64,000 nt of DNA, from the NCBI GenBank assembly GCA_026724425.1, contig JAIUCV010000400.1, positions 372,001-436,000 of the forward strand. The letters run 5' to 3'. The position numbers and the translations under genes are program-made. Positions 10,761 through 23,111 of the stretch are shown here, one piece after another. The notes below the pieces were generated by a model that saw only the letters and a list, made by a program, of their open reading frames with translations, did no database searches and was not told where the DNA came from. The stretch's first letter is position 1. Every line of letters begins with the position of its first letter. The stretch comes from Erythrophleum ivorense. Taxonomy: Eukaryota; Streptophyta; Magnoliopsida; Fabales; Fabaceae.

Positions 10761-13685
10761 CTACTACTCAATTTGAGCCACAGATTATCCACCCTTTATT
10801 CATTTTTAATTTCCAAACACTGTCCCTTGGCTCGTATGTTCACAAAATTCAAATAATAATTAAAAAAAAAAAACTCCCGCACAGTACTCTAACACCCACA
10901 AATTTTGGGACTACAAGGGCTCCATCCATTAGATCTTTACTGTGTGTTTGTCTGGATGATATGCAGTTTCGAAACAAAACGAGGGGAAACAAAATTAAGC
11001 AAAAGAAAGTATGGGGTATTGAGGTGCCAAAATAAATTTATTTATTCGTAATTAATTTAATTGAGTTGATACTTTAATAGATAATTACATAATTTAAAAT
11101 AATATAAACATGTATTTTAAGTTAACGTAGCCTTCTCTCTTTTTTTCTGAAATAAATATAATTTGTTGAATATTCTTATTTTTATTTTTAAAGTGTGACA
11201 ATGTAATTTCTCTCCCAATCATCCCCTCTATTTTTATTTATCCCAAAATAAAATGGTAACGAACAAGAGGAGAACACTTGTTGGGTAGTAATTAATAAAA
11301 ACTTACCATTCTATGTGGAGAAGGAATGATGGTTGAAACCTTTATCAGGCACTTCTGTAGGATCCTGCATCTATCAAATTTTTCATGATTTAAGAAATCA
11401 GATGTGAGACAAATTATTTACTCATCGACTATTAGGGTATATTTGATCGAAAGATGTAATGATGAAAGAAATATAAAATACAGATAGATGGAGATAAGTA
11501 AAATAAAAAATAACTGTTTTATTTTTATTTTTATTTTTAAAAAGATAATTTAATAGATAGAATAATAAGTATAAGGGTATAATAGACACTATATAAATTA
11601 TGTAAAATGATTATATTTAAAGTGTAGAGAACCAAACGTGTTGAGTGAGAGAAAAAAAAGAATTTAATGGGATTTTCCCAAAGGGTCATTATGCACTTCA
11701 GTCTGTCATCCTTTTCATGTTTGCTGCAAAAATTATGTCATTGATAACGTCCTAGCATGGACACTCTAAACTCCAGAGTAATATTATTCACTATTTACAT
11801 AAATCATTAATCGCTAGTTATTTGAACTACATAAGTGAGACAATCTAGCGAAAATTTCAGAATCATGCCCATAAATCTCAATTTTATAAACTTTTTCTTA
11901 CTATTTTATGGGACTTCTTTTTAATTATTATTGGAACTCCATGACTCTGATATAACCCATGTCATAAACCCACTTTCACCTAGTCCTCATTTCACACTTG
12001 TTGTTTTCACTCTCTATTCTAATACACTCTCATTCCCAAACACCTCCAACTTTCCTGAAACCTTAATAAATAGCTAATTATCCATTTGGAGTTTTCAAGG
12101 AAGGCTAGAGAGAGGGGACTTCACACCAACTTGAAAAGAGGAAGGGAGGTCTTGGCCAAGATTGATCTCCTACAAGAGGATGCTTCTCGTGGTCATTGTT
12201 AGAGAGATGACTTTCCTTTTTTTTTTTGGGTTGTTGTTTTGTCTAATTTCTCATTTCTTCTTCTCTGTTTCATTTTTAGTATGTAGGTTGTATTGTACCT
12301 AATTACATTGAATGCCCTTAATTTTAGAATGCATTTTAGGTGTTTGAAGATTTGCTTGGAAGAGAATCACTTAGATACATCTCTATGCCTTGTTTGTAAT
12401 AATTTTGTATTAATTGTTGTCATCTCTAAATATAATTAGTACTGTGAGTTGTTAAATTTTTACTAAGTGTCTGATGATTAGTTTACAAAGAAAATTGTTT
12501 AGTGTATTTTAACAATTCCAGTACTTAATGTTACTGCAAATTTTTATGTTATTAGTTGTTATTAAAACCTACGACTACAGTTAGTTAATTTGTATAATTC
12601 AATGACATGATAATTCTTCTTTATATTTTTTGAGTATGTATTATGTGCCTAATGTCTTTGAATATTTACTTGAGATGTTTGAATGATTATGTTTAGTGAT
12701 GTGTCTAAATGGAGAAGCTCAGCTTAGATGTTGTTCACATGTCTTAAGTATTTCAATTAATTGAATCTTGCATGTGATGATGTATCCCGAAGGAGAGGTT
12801 ACATAGTATGCCTAAAGATATAATGAACTTGATGTGTTTGGATGGAAAAAGTTTGCATAATTTGATAATATTCAAAGTGCCTAACGCAAACTAAGAAATA
12901 ACTAGACTTCATTAGATCCAGATGAAATAATTATGGAAAATAATGATTGGGTTGGTTTGAGATGTTCTGGAAGGAAAATCAATAAATTAAAAATATTGCT
13001 AGCACTTGATAATTGAAGTTGTTAATCACTAAGAATTAGGATATTAACAAACTTAAAAGACCCAGTGGTATAATAAGTCGAGTTTTTGTATTTTGTGTCT
13101 TCAGTCCCTTTATTTACTTATTTATTTTTTTAAAGTCTTTTTTATTTTGTGCCTATTATGTGTTTGATTATTTGTCTATTTTTAATAGAAGAATATAGTG
13201 TAACAGTTATAAATATGCACAAATGCTAACTTGCCTTGTATATAAACTTACACTTGTAATTAGTTGTATATAAGAAAAATGTTTTAAAAAACCCGAAATA
13301 AATACAATACCATTATTTGTGGGATCTACACAAGAACTGAGTCACTTCATTATTTGAATGATAAGTGTACTTGTTTATATCTATAAAATAGTTACTTCAT
13401 CATAACAGCTTCTTACTAAAATAACACAGCTCATATTCAGAAAGCAGCCAAGTTATATGAATTGATCCAAACATTGAGCAAGACCACAGGCATGCAAAGG
13501 ACAAAATTATTTACCCACACTACGAGCTCCCCAATAATAATAAGAAAATACTGCTGGATTTATTCTGAGAAGAAATCAAAAGATGATAAAGAAATTCAGA
13601 TACATTTTTTTTTTTTTTAAAGCAAGGTATCTTTTGGCGAACAGAGTGATAGCCAATTGTACCACAGCGTGGCAAAGCAGCAGTC
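10761..13685. other. Intergenic region with no recognisable gene
   Basis: AT-rich DNA between two minus-strand genes. The part near 12000-12200 (pyrimidine-rich, then a purine-rich A-G-G-G-A-G-G stretch) resembles dispersed plant repeat sequence, but no LTR pair or coding frame was found. The segment 11420-11640 could be a small MITE, as its ends are weakly complementary. The last ~200 bp are probably the 3' UTR of the envelope-protein gene. Confidence 0.5.
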
Positions 13686-16600
13686 TCATGTAGCAGTTTC
13701 AACTCCATCCGAGTTCACAGCTACTCCATTTGGGGCCTCCTCTGACCGTAGCTGAGCAGAAACATCATCAATGGCATCGTTCAGTTGTGCAATTTTCTCA
13801 GCCAGTACTTTTCGAGTTTTCTATAACTCAAGCGAAGTAAAGTATGTGAGTGAAATGAAAGAAAACATTTATAACAATGAGCCTCATAGTAGCAATAACT
13901 AGCAAAGTTTCATGACAAAAATATATGTCAACTTTCGCAAACAAAATTCGAAATATAAAAGTCAGCGTGCAGAAAAAGTATCAGTTTTCAGATGACAGCC
14001 AAGATGTCAATTTAGTGAATAATGCTAGTCGATAAGAATTTAATAACTATACATCTTTGCACCATCAACCATGACAAGTGCCCTTTACTGTCTTCAGCAA
14101 ATATGAAGGATGGCATCAAGAGAAACCAGTAACTACTCACCTCTAAAGCCTTTTCTTCATCATATATGAATTTTGGCAATTTTCTCATTAATTCCTTTCG
14201 GTCAGCTCCAGCTAGTGCTTTGCTGATCTGTGAGAGAGAAAAATAGAAAATAACATTACAGCAGATAACGAAAAATCCCAGTTTGCAGCATAAAAAATTT
14301 AAATTAAAACGACAATATTCTGCTATCTTAAAAATTTTAAAGGTTAATATAGCCAATAACTTATATTTATACTGCAGATCATTGTTTTCTATTGACTTGA
14401 TAGTATGAGGGGGTAAAAAATTAAAATTTACATACATGGGCATCTATTTCATGACTTTATGAGTAAAACAAATGTTAGATGGCATGCCGTTGGATAACAA
14501 CATCTAGCAGTTGAAGAAGTAGTATCACATTAACAAATACTACCTGAGGTGCATACACACAGCCAAGCGTGCCAACTATGAGTCCTCCCAAGATAAATCC
14601 ACCAACAAAAATGCTAGCACTGCTTGGCCTTCCACCATCACTATAATTGCGGAACAAGAAGTGACCCAAATTAGTAATATACCTATACTTTTAGCTGAAA
14701 ACATTCCAAACCACCACAGTCATTATTCTTTCAAATTAAAGATTATTTTGGTGTTCCGTATTTTATTTTCTTGTGTTCCTCAGCATATAATTATTTTATG
14801 TTGATAATTTGAATGCAACATGCTTTTCAGACATAACATGCTTGTGCCAAGGGTAAAAATATAAAACACCATTTATTATCAATTTACCATTTACTAATCA
14901 ATATAAAAAGTAAAAATTTAAGCCACAATATAAACCATGGGCACCATTGTTTGACATATAGCAAATTACTGATGTTCTCTACCATTTTTCCATCTTTCTC
15001 CCCCTCCCATTAACTAACAAGCATCACATATTTTTCAACTCCACGTTCATTGATACTTATGCATCCAAGAATGAAAGTTGAGGCCTAAGGAGCACATATA
15101 CTGACACATAGAGTTCGTGACACGATAAAATATGTAGTGTCTAGATGTAATTTGAAATGTTGTATCATGTCCAATATAAGTGTTGGACACATATTGGACA
15201 CGATTCTACTCCACTTTTCAAGTATTGACACTTCATAGGTTGACACACAAGAATGAAATACAGAAGCCCAGATGCCTGTATAAAATATTAAACAAATAAT
15301 TAAGATTTTAGACCATTATCAGCTACTCATACACTATTACTTTACAACAAATTTGGTGCATTCATGCAGACAAACTACAAAGCACTTAACCATCAGAGTC
15401 AAACCAAAGAGAATACCTATAAGCAGCTTGAATTTTCAGAGGCCTTCTGGTTGAAGATAGTTGCAGCCTCCTGGGATGATTCAGATTCAGAGACAATCTG
15501 GAAGGTTTTATCTTCAACCGACAGTAATCCAGTTCATTTAAGTGTGATGCTAGTAAAAGTTTTTGCCATAGTGGAAAAGTTAGCAGACAAAATGCTATCT
15601 GGACAAAAGGGGGGGGGGGGGGGAGTAAAAGGAAGGGGCTAAAAGTGGACAAAGAGCTATTTATATGCTAACATTGTTTTAAACAGATACACCCAATTTT
15701 TAGTTATTTAAAAAGGAAAACCTTTGTACTGATGAAGACTAGTCGTCTAGTTGGTCTTGTAGGAAATATTATGTCCAAAGGGTGTTCAGGTGCTCTATTC
15801 AATCTAAAATACCTTGAATCACTTGAAGGAAAAAAGATACTCTACACTTCAAAGATTTAAATCAACTATGATCAAATGATGATACCGACCACTATTGTTA
15901 ATCTTCTATCTTTGTGACATGCTGACACACTATTTAGTATTTAATAGTAAACACCTCTAATAAACTTCTAGTTTGTAGACTGTAGACTTAATTGTGGCTT
16001 CAGACTTTATTTTACATAGAAATTTGTTAAACTTCGTCTTTGGGTCGTTAAAGGGCAAAAATCAGGACGGCTTGACCCATAATCAGGTCTACCTGTGTGT
16101 CTTCCCCCATCTCCCTCTTTCCCTGGGCCCTCCATATATGAAACAGAATGAGCCGGAATAAGACATACACTTACCACACAACCTCAGACAATATTTAACA
16201 ACACGTTAAAAACGAAAAGAATGGAGCAGGTCCCAAGTGCATAGATATACAGAAAAAGAGTAAATGTTCCTAAAAAAAAAAAATTAACAGTTTTCCCATC
16301 TGAATCATGTACTCGGAATATATAGCAAAAGGCGTTAACCTAACGCTAATCACTGGAACTCGGAATACATCGAGAAAGGGATGACAGAGAAACCATCAAC
16401 ATTTTAAAGAGTTTTATCGTTTTCAAATACATAATTCTTTTGTTATTTTGCCTATTAAAATATCCATATTCTTACTTCGTTCAAGTTTCAATAAAATCGG
16501 GGTAATGCACCTGAAATAATATGTTTTCCTATTCTAACTTAATCCATCAAAGCAAAAGACATGAGATGGGGAAAGAACATGTAAATCCCTTATCCGATAA

Positions 16601-16692
16601 TTCAACGGGTAAAGATTGTAAGATATCTTACCCAATGGCAGCTGAATTGGAGAATTTTTTGTTAGAACCACTGAACCCGAAACAGCAGCCAT
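13686..16692 (-). CDS. Plastid inner-membrane-localised small protein (At1g42960-like)
   Basis: Five exons with GT-AG borders: 16692-16632, 15549-15417, 14640-14544, 14227-14141, 13820-13686. They join to 170 codons plus TGA. The N-terminus (about 1-60) is rich in Ser, Leu and Arg without acidic residues, like a chloroplast transit peptide. Residues about 74-95 form one Gly-rich membrane span (S-I-F-V-G-G-F-I-L-G-G-L-I-V-G). It is followed by a conserved basic stretch (I-S-K-A-L-A-G-A-D-R-K-E-L-M-R-K-L-P-K-F) and a charged, coiled-coil-like tail. Length and blocks match my memory of Arabidopsis At1g42960 (168 aa), described as localised to the chloroplast inner membrane; its biochemical role is unknown. 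That gene is next to GAPB in Arabidopsis, as here. Confidence 0.88.
15609..15623. repeat. 15-nt G homopolymer inside intron 1
   Basis: An uninterrupted run of 15 G on the plus strand (C on the transcribed strand) lies about 60 bp upstream of the acceptor of exon 2 of the At1g42960-like gene. It would form part of a C-rich tract near the branch region. Runs this long are prone to assembly error. Confidence 0.9.
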
Positions 16693-16903
16693 GGTTACAG
16701 GCGGAACAGAGAAGGGGGAAAGGAAATTAAGATACAGTGCGAGACGATTAGAACTTTGGAGGCAAAGGAAATAAAAAGGAGCTCTGATTTTTTGGCATCG
16801 ATGAAATCTAAGCTGCAATTGCAACAGTAACCAGTGGGTAGGCAGTTTTCGAGCGTGGGGACGATTACGGATATGCTTCCTTCGAAAGTTGTAAGCTCCA
16901 ACT

Positions 16904-17065
16904 AAAAATATTTATATTAAAAGTTTTTAAGTTTTAAATTTTAAAATTATTTTACAAATTTAAAATTTAAATTATATAAAAAATTATAATTTAAGATTTT
17001 GAATTAAATTTTTTTATTGTTAATTTTTTTTAAATAATTTAAAATTCTTTAATATAAATATTTCT
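16904..17065. mobile_element. Small foldback (MITE-like) element upstream of the envelope-protein gene
   Basis: A perfect 15-bp inverted repeat (16906-16920 and 17049-17063) is continued inward by imperfect complementarity across most of the 160-bp interval. It lies about 215 bp upstream of the start codon. Size and structure fit a MITE, but no clear target-site duplication was identified. Confidence 0.55.
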
Positions 17066-18498
17066 GATGTAAAACCTTAATTTTTTTCTTCCTTTTATTG
17101 CTGTTTGTTACTAAAACAATCTTGGTAACATTATACCAATGATAATATGGAGAGGAATTCTTTGGTGTATTCTTAAGTTTCTCTAAGGATTTGAAAATTG
17201 AAATTTTATCTGATCATAGTTAACTATGACAGACCATTTAGACATCATAGTAACAATGATAAATTATTTTTACAGAATTTTATATACAAAGAATTTTAGA
17301 TCTAAAAATCTAAAATTTTATTATTTCTTTTAAACATTTTTTAAATATAATATATATTATAATATATAGTATATAAAATATAATATTATATATTATATTA
17401 TATATATGTGTGTATGCGTGTGTTTGTGTTTGTGTTTGTGTGGGGTATATATATATATATATACCCAAAATCTCCCCCCACCCCTTCCCCAAAATGTGCA
17501 ATTAATATTATGCTTACTCTGCATTCTCTTTATTCTCCTTGTTATTTGAAAAGAAAAATAAATTTTCCTCCACTTTTAATAATTTATTTTAAAAAAATTG
17601 TGTAGAACGTAGAGGCAACTCTTCCATATTCTTATAAATTATATATATATATATATATATGAGGAAATAGGTTTGACAGTTATATATTTGAGTTTTTATT
17701 ATATGAGTCAAATTGCCAACAATAATTAGCTAAGAAATTCAGGTGAATTCCAATTGAATAATTAACAAAATTTTAAGTAAATTTTGTCAATAAAATTTAT
17801 TATAAGAAATATAAACATGTTAGATGTAGTTTAGTTTGAATATTTTTGTAATTACAAATTATTTGATATATTTATTTTTTGTAAACTAAATTGAACAAAG
17901 AATATCTGCCAATGACGACATTGGGAACGGGATAGAATGTAAGAAGTGGGTTTAGGATGGGAAGAGCGATGGTTTTAACATGTAGAGAGTAGATGGAGGT
18001 AGATGACATAGGCATGCTTAATTGGTAATGCATAAGAGGAAATAGCCAAAGAATACATGAATTGCTTCGCCCTCTCATCTAACCTCTGTTTTTGTATTGA
18101 ATCGCTCAAATTCCCTCCGCCAACATACCATCTCATGCTATTTTAAAAGATCAGAAAGAGCAATGCATAATGGGCAATGGCACCAACAAGAATTGGATTA
18201 ATTGGGCCCATTCAATGTTGTAGTCGTGAAATCTGAATTTGACGAGGTCTAACTGATTTGAATTAGAGACAAAATGCAAAGCTCCCGTGTGACAGGCCGG
18301 CTTAACTTTCCCAAAAAAAAAAACTTGGAAGCACATGACAAATTAAAGCGGAAGCGTGTGATTGATTGAAGAAGACGCTGTAAATGAAGTGCTAACAAAT
18401 AAGAAATAACAACACAAGGTGGACAAAGGGGAGAGTAGTGGGAGGGGCTTGTGTTGTTAACAGTTTGAGAGACAGATAGATCGACCAAAGGACAAGAA
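17066..18498. other. Intergenic region between divergent genes
   Basis: Very AT-rich with (TA)n tracts near 17345-17470 and 17641-17660. A short 17155-17300 segment has weakly complementary ends. The last few hundred bases are presumably the former promoter of the MLO pseudogene. No coding sequence was recognised. Confidence 0.5.
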
Positions 18499-20179
18499 AT
18501 GGCAGGTGGTGTAGCTCCGGGAGAGAGAACCTTGCAGGAGACGCCCACATGGGCTGTTGCTGCAGTCTGCACCGTGTTTGTCTTTGTCATTGTGTCTATC
18601 ATCATTGAACATGGAATCCATTCACTTGGAAAGGTAGTCCTTAACTCCTCCTGCTACATAAAATCATTGGGCTTCTCTAATTCAATGCATGTGACAGTGG
18701 TCTCAGAAACGACACAAAAAGGCCATGAGCGAAGCCTTGGAGAAAATCAAAGCTGGTCAGATCAATAAATTTTAAATATTGCTGAAATGAAAACCCAGAT
18801 GATATATTGAAATTGAATTGTTTTGGTTTCGGTGAATGCAGAATTAATGCTACTAGGGTTCATATCTTTATTAATAACATTTGGGACAACTTATTTAGCA
18901 AATATATGCATACCTGCTAAGTATGGGGACACCATGCTTCCGTGCTTAAAGGAGAAATTAGTGCAGAAAGGAAAAGATGGCAGGAGAAAGTTACTTTCAT
19001 ATGGTGAAGATATGAAGTGGCGTCGAATATTGGCAGCTGCCCCTGCTGGAGATGACTATTGTTCAACCCATGCGACGCTTAATTTAATCTTGACTTGCGC
19101 ATGACTTATCACTTATGCATTCAATTAACTACAAAATGATCAATGAATCAGGGTAAAATACCTTTGATCTCTCAGTCCGGGGTGCACCAATTGCATATCT
19201 TCATATTTGTCCTCGCTGTTTTCCACATTCTCTACAGCGTCCTCACCATGGCACTCTCCCGAGCTAAAGTAAGTCCACCTTCATTCCTCAAATTGTCCCT
19301 GTACCTATCAATCCATCTTGCTCACAAATCACAAATTAATTCAGATGAAGAAATAGAAGACTTGGGAAGCCGAAACATCCTCCTTAGAATATCAGTTCTC
19401 AAATGGTAATTCTTCTGGTCATCCTTCTTATTCATCATCAAACCTGTGAAGCTAATAGTTAATATTCACATGCAGATCCTGCGAGGTTCAGGTTTACCCA
19501 TCAAACTTCATTTGTTCGGCGTCACTCTGGGTGGTCTAGGATGTCCGGGATTAGATGGATTGTAAGTTTCATCCGTATATATGCAGCACCCTTCAATTCA
19601 CCACCAACCTTACCCTAATTTATTAATATTGTGGTTGTGTAGGTGGCATTCGTCAGGCAATTCTTTTCGTCTGTGTCCAAAGTGGATTACATGACTATGC
19701 GTCAGGCAAATTTGACTTTCATAAATACATCAAAAGATCCCTGGAAGACGATTTCAAAGTGGTCGTGGGTATTAGGTGTCTCACCAATTTAAATTCTTGT
19801 CCTGCCCTTTATTGTTGTGTAGAGGCCAAATTTGTGACCATATTAATTATGGGTTTGCAATTTGCAGAATTCCGCTATCTGCTTCTAAACGTCTACAGTA
19901 ATCCCCCTTCTCTCTGATCCCTCTTTGGCCATCAGCATTAATCAGAATGGTTGAAAACTGCCTTGGAATTGTAGAGATATTTGTTATTAAATAATTTGTT
20001 AGTTGTTGAATAATTGATCAATAGACTAAGATTTTAGGAATTGGTCTGTTTTACATGATTTTTAAGAATGAGTTAAAATTTGGCCAAATAATGCTTATGT
20101 TAATGTTATATATATCAGCTCTATATATTAGAATGAGAATCTACCTTAATGCGTTAGATTTCTAGGAAACTGTTAAAGG

Positions 20180-20848
20180 CAGTGATTTAAAAATTGGATC
20201 CGACCGGCCAATTCGACCGGGAAATGATCCCTTATCCAGTTCAATTGAGTTAGAAAATTGGTTAGCTAAAAAATTAGTCAATAACCAGTCAATAACCGAT
20301 CAAAATCGGCCAAAATTGGCTTGAACCGGTTTGTAATCATTTTCTTTTTTTAATTTTTTTTATATAACAAAATAATTTATCCAAAATAAATTTAACAAAT
20401 TAAAAATAAAAGGCAATAAAAAAGGAGGGAGACGAAATATATATATATTAAAAAAATAAAGAATATAAAAGAAGTAAAATATGTATACTTTGTTATTTTT
20501 TATACTTGGTCTCTATTATGTTTATATTCAATTTCCTAATAACATTTCTTTCAAATATAAATGTATTTAGCTAAAATTACTATTTAGTTTTTTTTTTACT
20601 TTTTAATAATAAGTAGAATCTTAATATAATTTAAAAACCTTAAAATAATTTTTGTAATATCTTAAGAAATATTAAATTAGTAATCAAATATTTAAAATTT
20701 ATTAAAATTTATTTTTTACATTAAATTTTTAATATATAAAATTTTTAAAAATATAATTAATTATTACCAGTTTGACCACGGTTTGACCAATGAACCATAA
20801 ACTAGTACTTTCACCAGTTCAATGATCAGTTCAATTTTAAAAATATTG
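20180..20848. mobile_element. hAT-like DNA transposon (non-autonomous) nested in the Copia element
   Basis: The 669-bp insertion has imperfect terminal inverted repeats: 13 of the first 17 bases match between CAGTGATTTAAAAATTG and the complement of the right end. It is flanked by 8-bp duplications GTTAAAGG (20172-20179) and GTTAAAAG (20849-20856), 7 of 8 identical. CA(G)TG ends and 8-bp duplications are hallmarks of the hAT superfamily. The interior has no transposase frame. Copia gag sequence resumes immediately to the right. Confidence 0.7.
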
Positions 20849-20851
20849 GTT

Positions 20852-22085
20852 AAAAGTGATTATGTCATTCCACCGTTGCCAGGAAATCTAACTATAACTC
20901 AACTCAAGACCTATAAGGAGAAATATACTCAAAGGTCAAAAGTCAAAGCTTATTTGTTCTCTTCTATTTCAAACACCATATTCACCAAAATTATGAATTT
21001 GGACTCAACAAAGGTTATATGGGACTACCTTAAGAAAGAATATCATGGCAATGACAAAACCAAAAATATGCAAGTGCTCAACTTGATCAAAGAGTTTGAA
21101 ATGTAGAAAATGAAGGAGTCAGAAACAATCAAAAAATATTTTGATAGATTGCAAAATAATGTGAACAAGGTGAGATTGCTTGGTAAAGATTTTCCTGATG
21201 AACAAATTGTACAAAAAAATCTTTGTAACTGTACCTAAAAAATATGAATATAAGATTTTTTTTATTAAAAGAATCAAATGATCTATCAATTATATCTTTG
21301 GAAGAATTGGTGAGTGCATTACAGGCATAGGAGCAAAGAAGAATTTTGAGACAAGAAAAGACCATAAAAGGTGCTCTTTATGTAAAAGCACAAAATCCAA
21401 GAGGAGGCATAGACAAGAAAATAGCAACGAAGATCGAATTTTTTCACTCTATACACACTACAAAAAGACAAATCATCCACAAAAAAAGTGTTGGTGGAGA
21501 CCTGATATCAAATGTCACAAATGTGGTTAGTTATGCTATGTGGAAAAAATATACAAATCTCAACGACAACAAGCTAAGGCTGTTCAAGATCAACCTGAGG
21601 AGGAAATGTTGTTTATGGCATCAAGTTGTTCTACAAATAACTTCACAAAAAGTTGTCTTATAGATAGTGATTGTACAAATTATATGACTTATGATCAAGA
21701 ACTATTTAAAGAACTTGATACAACTGTTATTTCTAAAGTCAAAATTGGAAATAGAGCATGCATTGATGCAAAAGTCAAAGGAACTGTGGCCATTGAAACC
21801 TTATTGGTTCAAAATATATTTTTAATGTTTTATATGTTCTTGATATTAGTCAAAATTTACTTAATGTTGGACAACTTGTTGAAAAGGGCCACAAGGTAAT
21901 TTTTGAAGATAGATGGTGTACAATTACTCATGCAAGTGGCAAAGAGGCATTCAAAATGAAGATGAGAGAAAAGAGTTTTTCTCTTAATGTAATGAAGGAA
22001 GAGCATATTGATTTTGATGATATTGTTTCTCAATCTATTAATTCAATTTCATTTAAAAGATTTGACACGATGAAAGCACAAAGTT
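20852..22085 (+). pseudogene. Copia gag-protease relic
   Basis: Frame fragments spell a UBN2-type Gag (S-S-I-S-N-T-I-F-T-K-I-M-N-L, then W-D-Y-L-K-K-E-Y-H-G). A zinc knuckle C-H-K-C-G-Q-L-G-H-V-E-K-I-C follows near 21515-21555. A protease-like segment with D-S-D-C-T-N-Y-M-T lies near 21665; the usual active-site triplet D-S/T-G is altered to D-S-D. Several stops and frameshifts break the frame, for example at about 21104 and 21235. Not functional. Confidence 0.8.
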
Positions 22086-23058
22086 AAGAGTTAAAAGTTT
22101 TCAAAACTTATGTCCTTAATTTAGTTTCTAACATTCATACAAAGGTTGAGGGGACAAAATGTGGAAAGAAAAAGAAGAAAAACGAAAAAAGAGAATAATA
22201 TGCAAACTACCATGATAAAAGCATTAGCAATTACCAAGATAAGAAGGAGATTGTCGACATATGCCTTGGAATTACAAAGATATTATTAAATAATTTGTTA
22301 GTTGCTAAATAATCGATTAATGGATAAGTTTTTAAAAATTTTTTTGTTTTATATGATTTTTAAGAATTAATTAAAATTTAACACGATAATACTTATGTTA
22401 ACATTATGTTAAATAAAGCAAATGAATATTTTAATGTCTCTTAAAATAAAAAAATTTTTATTTACTCTTCGACACATATGCCCATTGCTCCCTCTTAGCC
22501 AATTCATAAAATCCCATTCATCTTTCCCTTCTTCTCTATCATATACCAACAAGAACTTTTAGATTGTTCTTATTGAAGAACCGATGCTGTGTTCACTTAC
22601 TAATTAGTTTACGAGTGCCATTAGTGGTAAGCATTAAGCAAACTCAACAACATTCAAGTTATAATCATCAACTTGAAAAATATATGAATGGAAATTCGAT
22701 AAAATTATATTTGCAGATACTTTTGTTAGTGGGAATGAAGCTTGGAGTAATAATCATGGAAATGGGCCCAGAAATACAAGATCGAACAACGGTGGTAAGG
22801 GAAGCCCCCGTGGTAGAGCCAAACAACAAGTATTTCTGGTTTAATCGACCCGAATGGATTCTACTCTTAATCCATTTTACGTTACTCTTGGTGAGCATGC
22901 ATATATAGCTCATTAATTAAATTCCAGTGTTGTGCAACATCAATTCCTAATTCAATAATGGTTGGTATGCAGAACGCATTCCAGATGGCGTATTTCTTGT
23001 GGATATGCGTAAGTTATTTTCTTTAATTTCGTTGGTCTCAATGGCATATATTCATAGG

Positions 23059-23060
<2 letters not shown>

Positions 23061-23108
<48 letters not shown>
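23061..23108. repeat. (GA)24 microsatellite
   Basis: A perfect 48-bp GA dinucleotide run in the last-but-one intron of MLO pseudogene 1, directly upstream of an exon whose acceptor is out of phase with the preceding exon. Its expansion may have displaced or destroyed the original acceptor. Confidence 0.95.

Positions 23109-23111
<3 letters not shown>

Larger units (their letters stand above)
19952..22430 (+). mobile_element. Decayed, internally deleted Copia element inside the MLO pseudogene
   Basis: Two direct repeats share a T-G-C-C-T-T-G-G-A-A-T-T start region and about 150 bp of similar sequence: about 19952-20115 and about 22252-22420. These are its diverged LTRs. A purine-rich A-A-G-A-A-G-G-A-G-A tract lies just before the right copy. 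Between them are gag and protease relics but no integrase or reverse transcriptase, so the element is a ~2.4-kb non-autonomous deletion derivative. LTR ends are approximate. Confidence 0.75.

Noticed and set aside
17155..17300. Weak inverted repeat with A-A-T-T-C-T-T-T-G ends
   Set aside because: Only about ten bases pair at the ends and the region is AT-rich; too weak to list as an element.
20822..21106. ATG at 20822 as an intact Gag start
   Set aside because: The first codons lie in the right end of the nested hAT-like insertion, and the frame is stopped after 94 codons.
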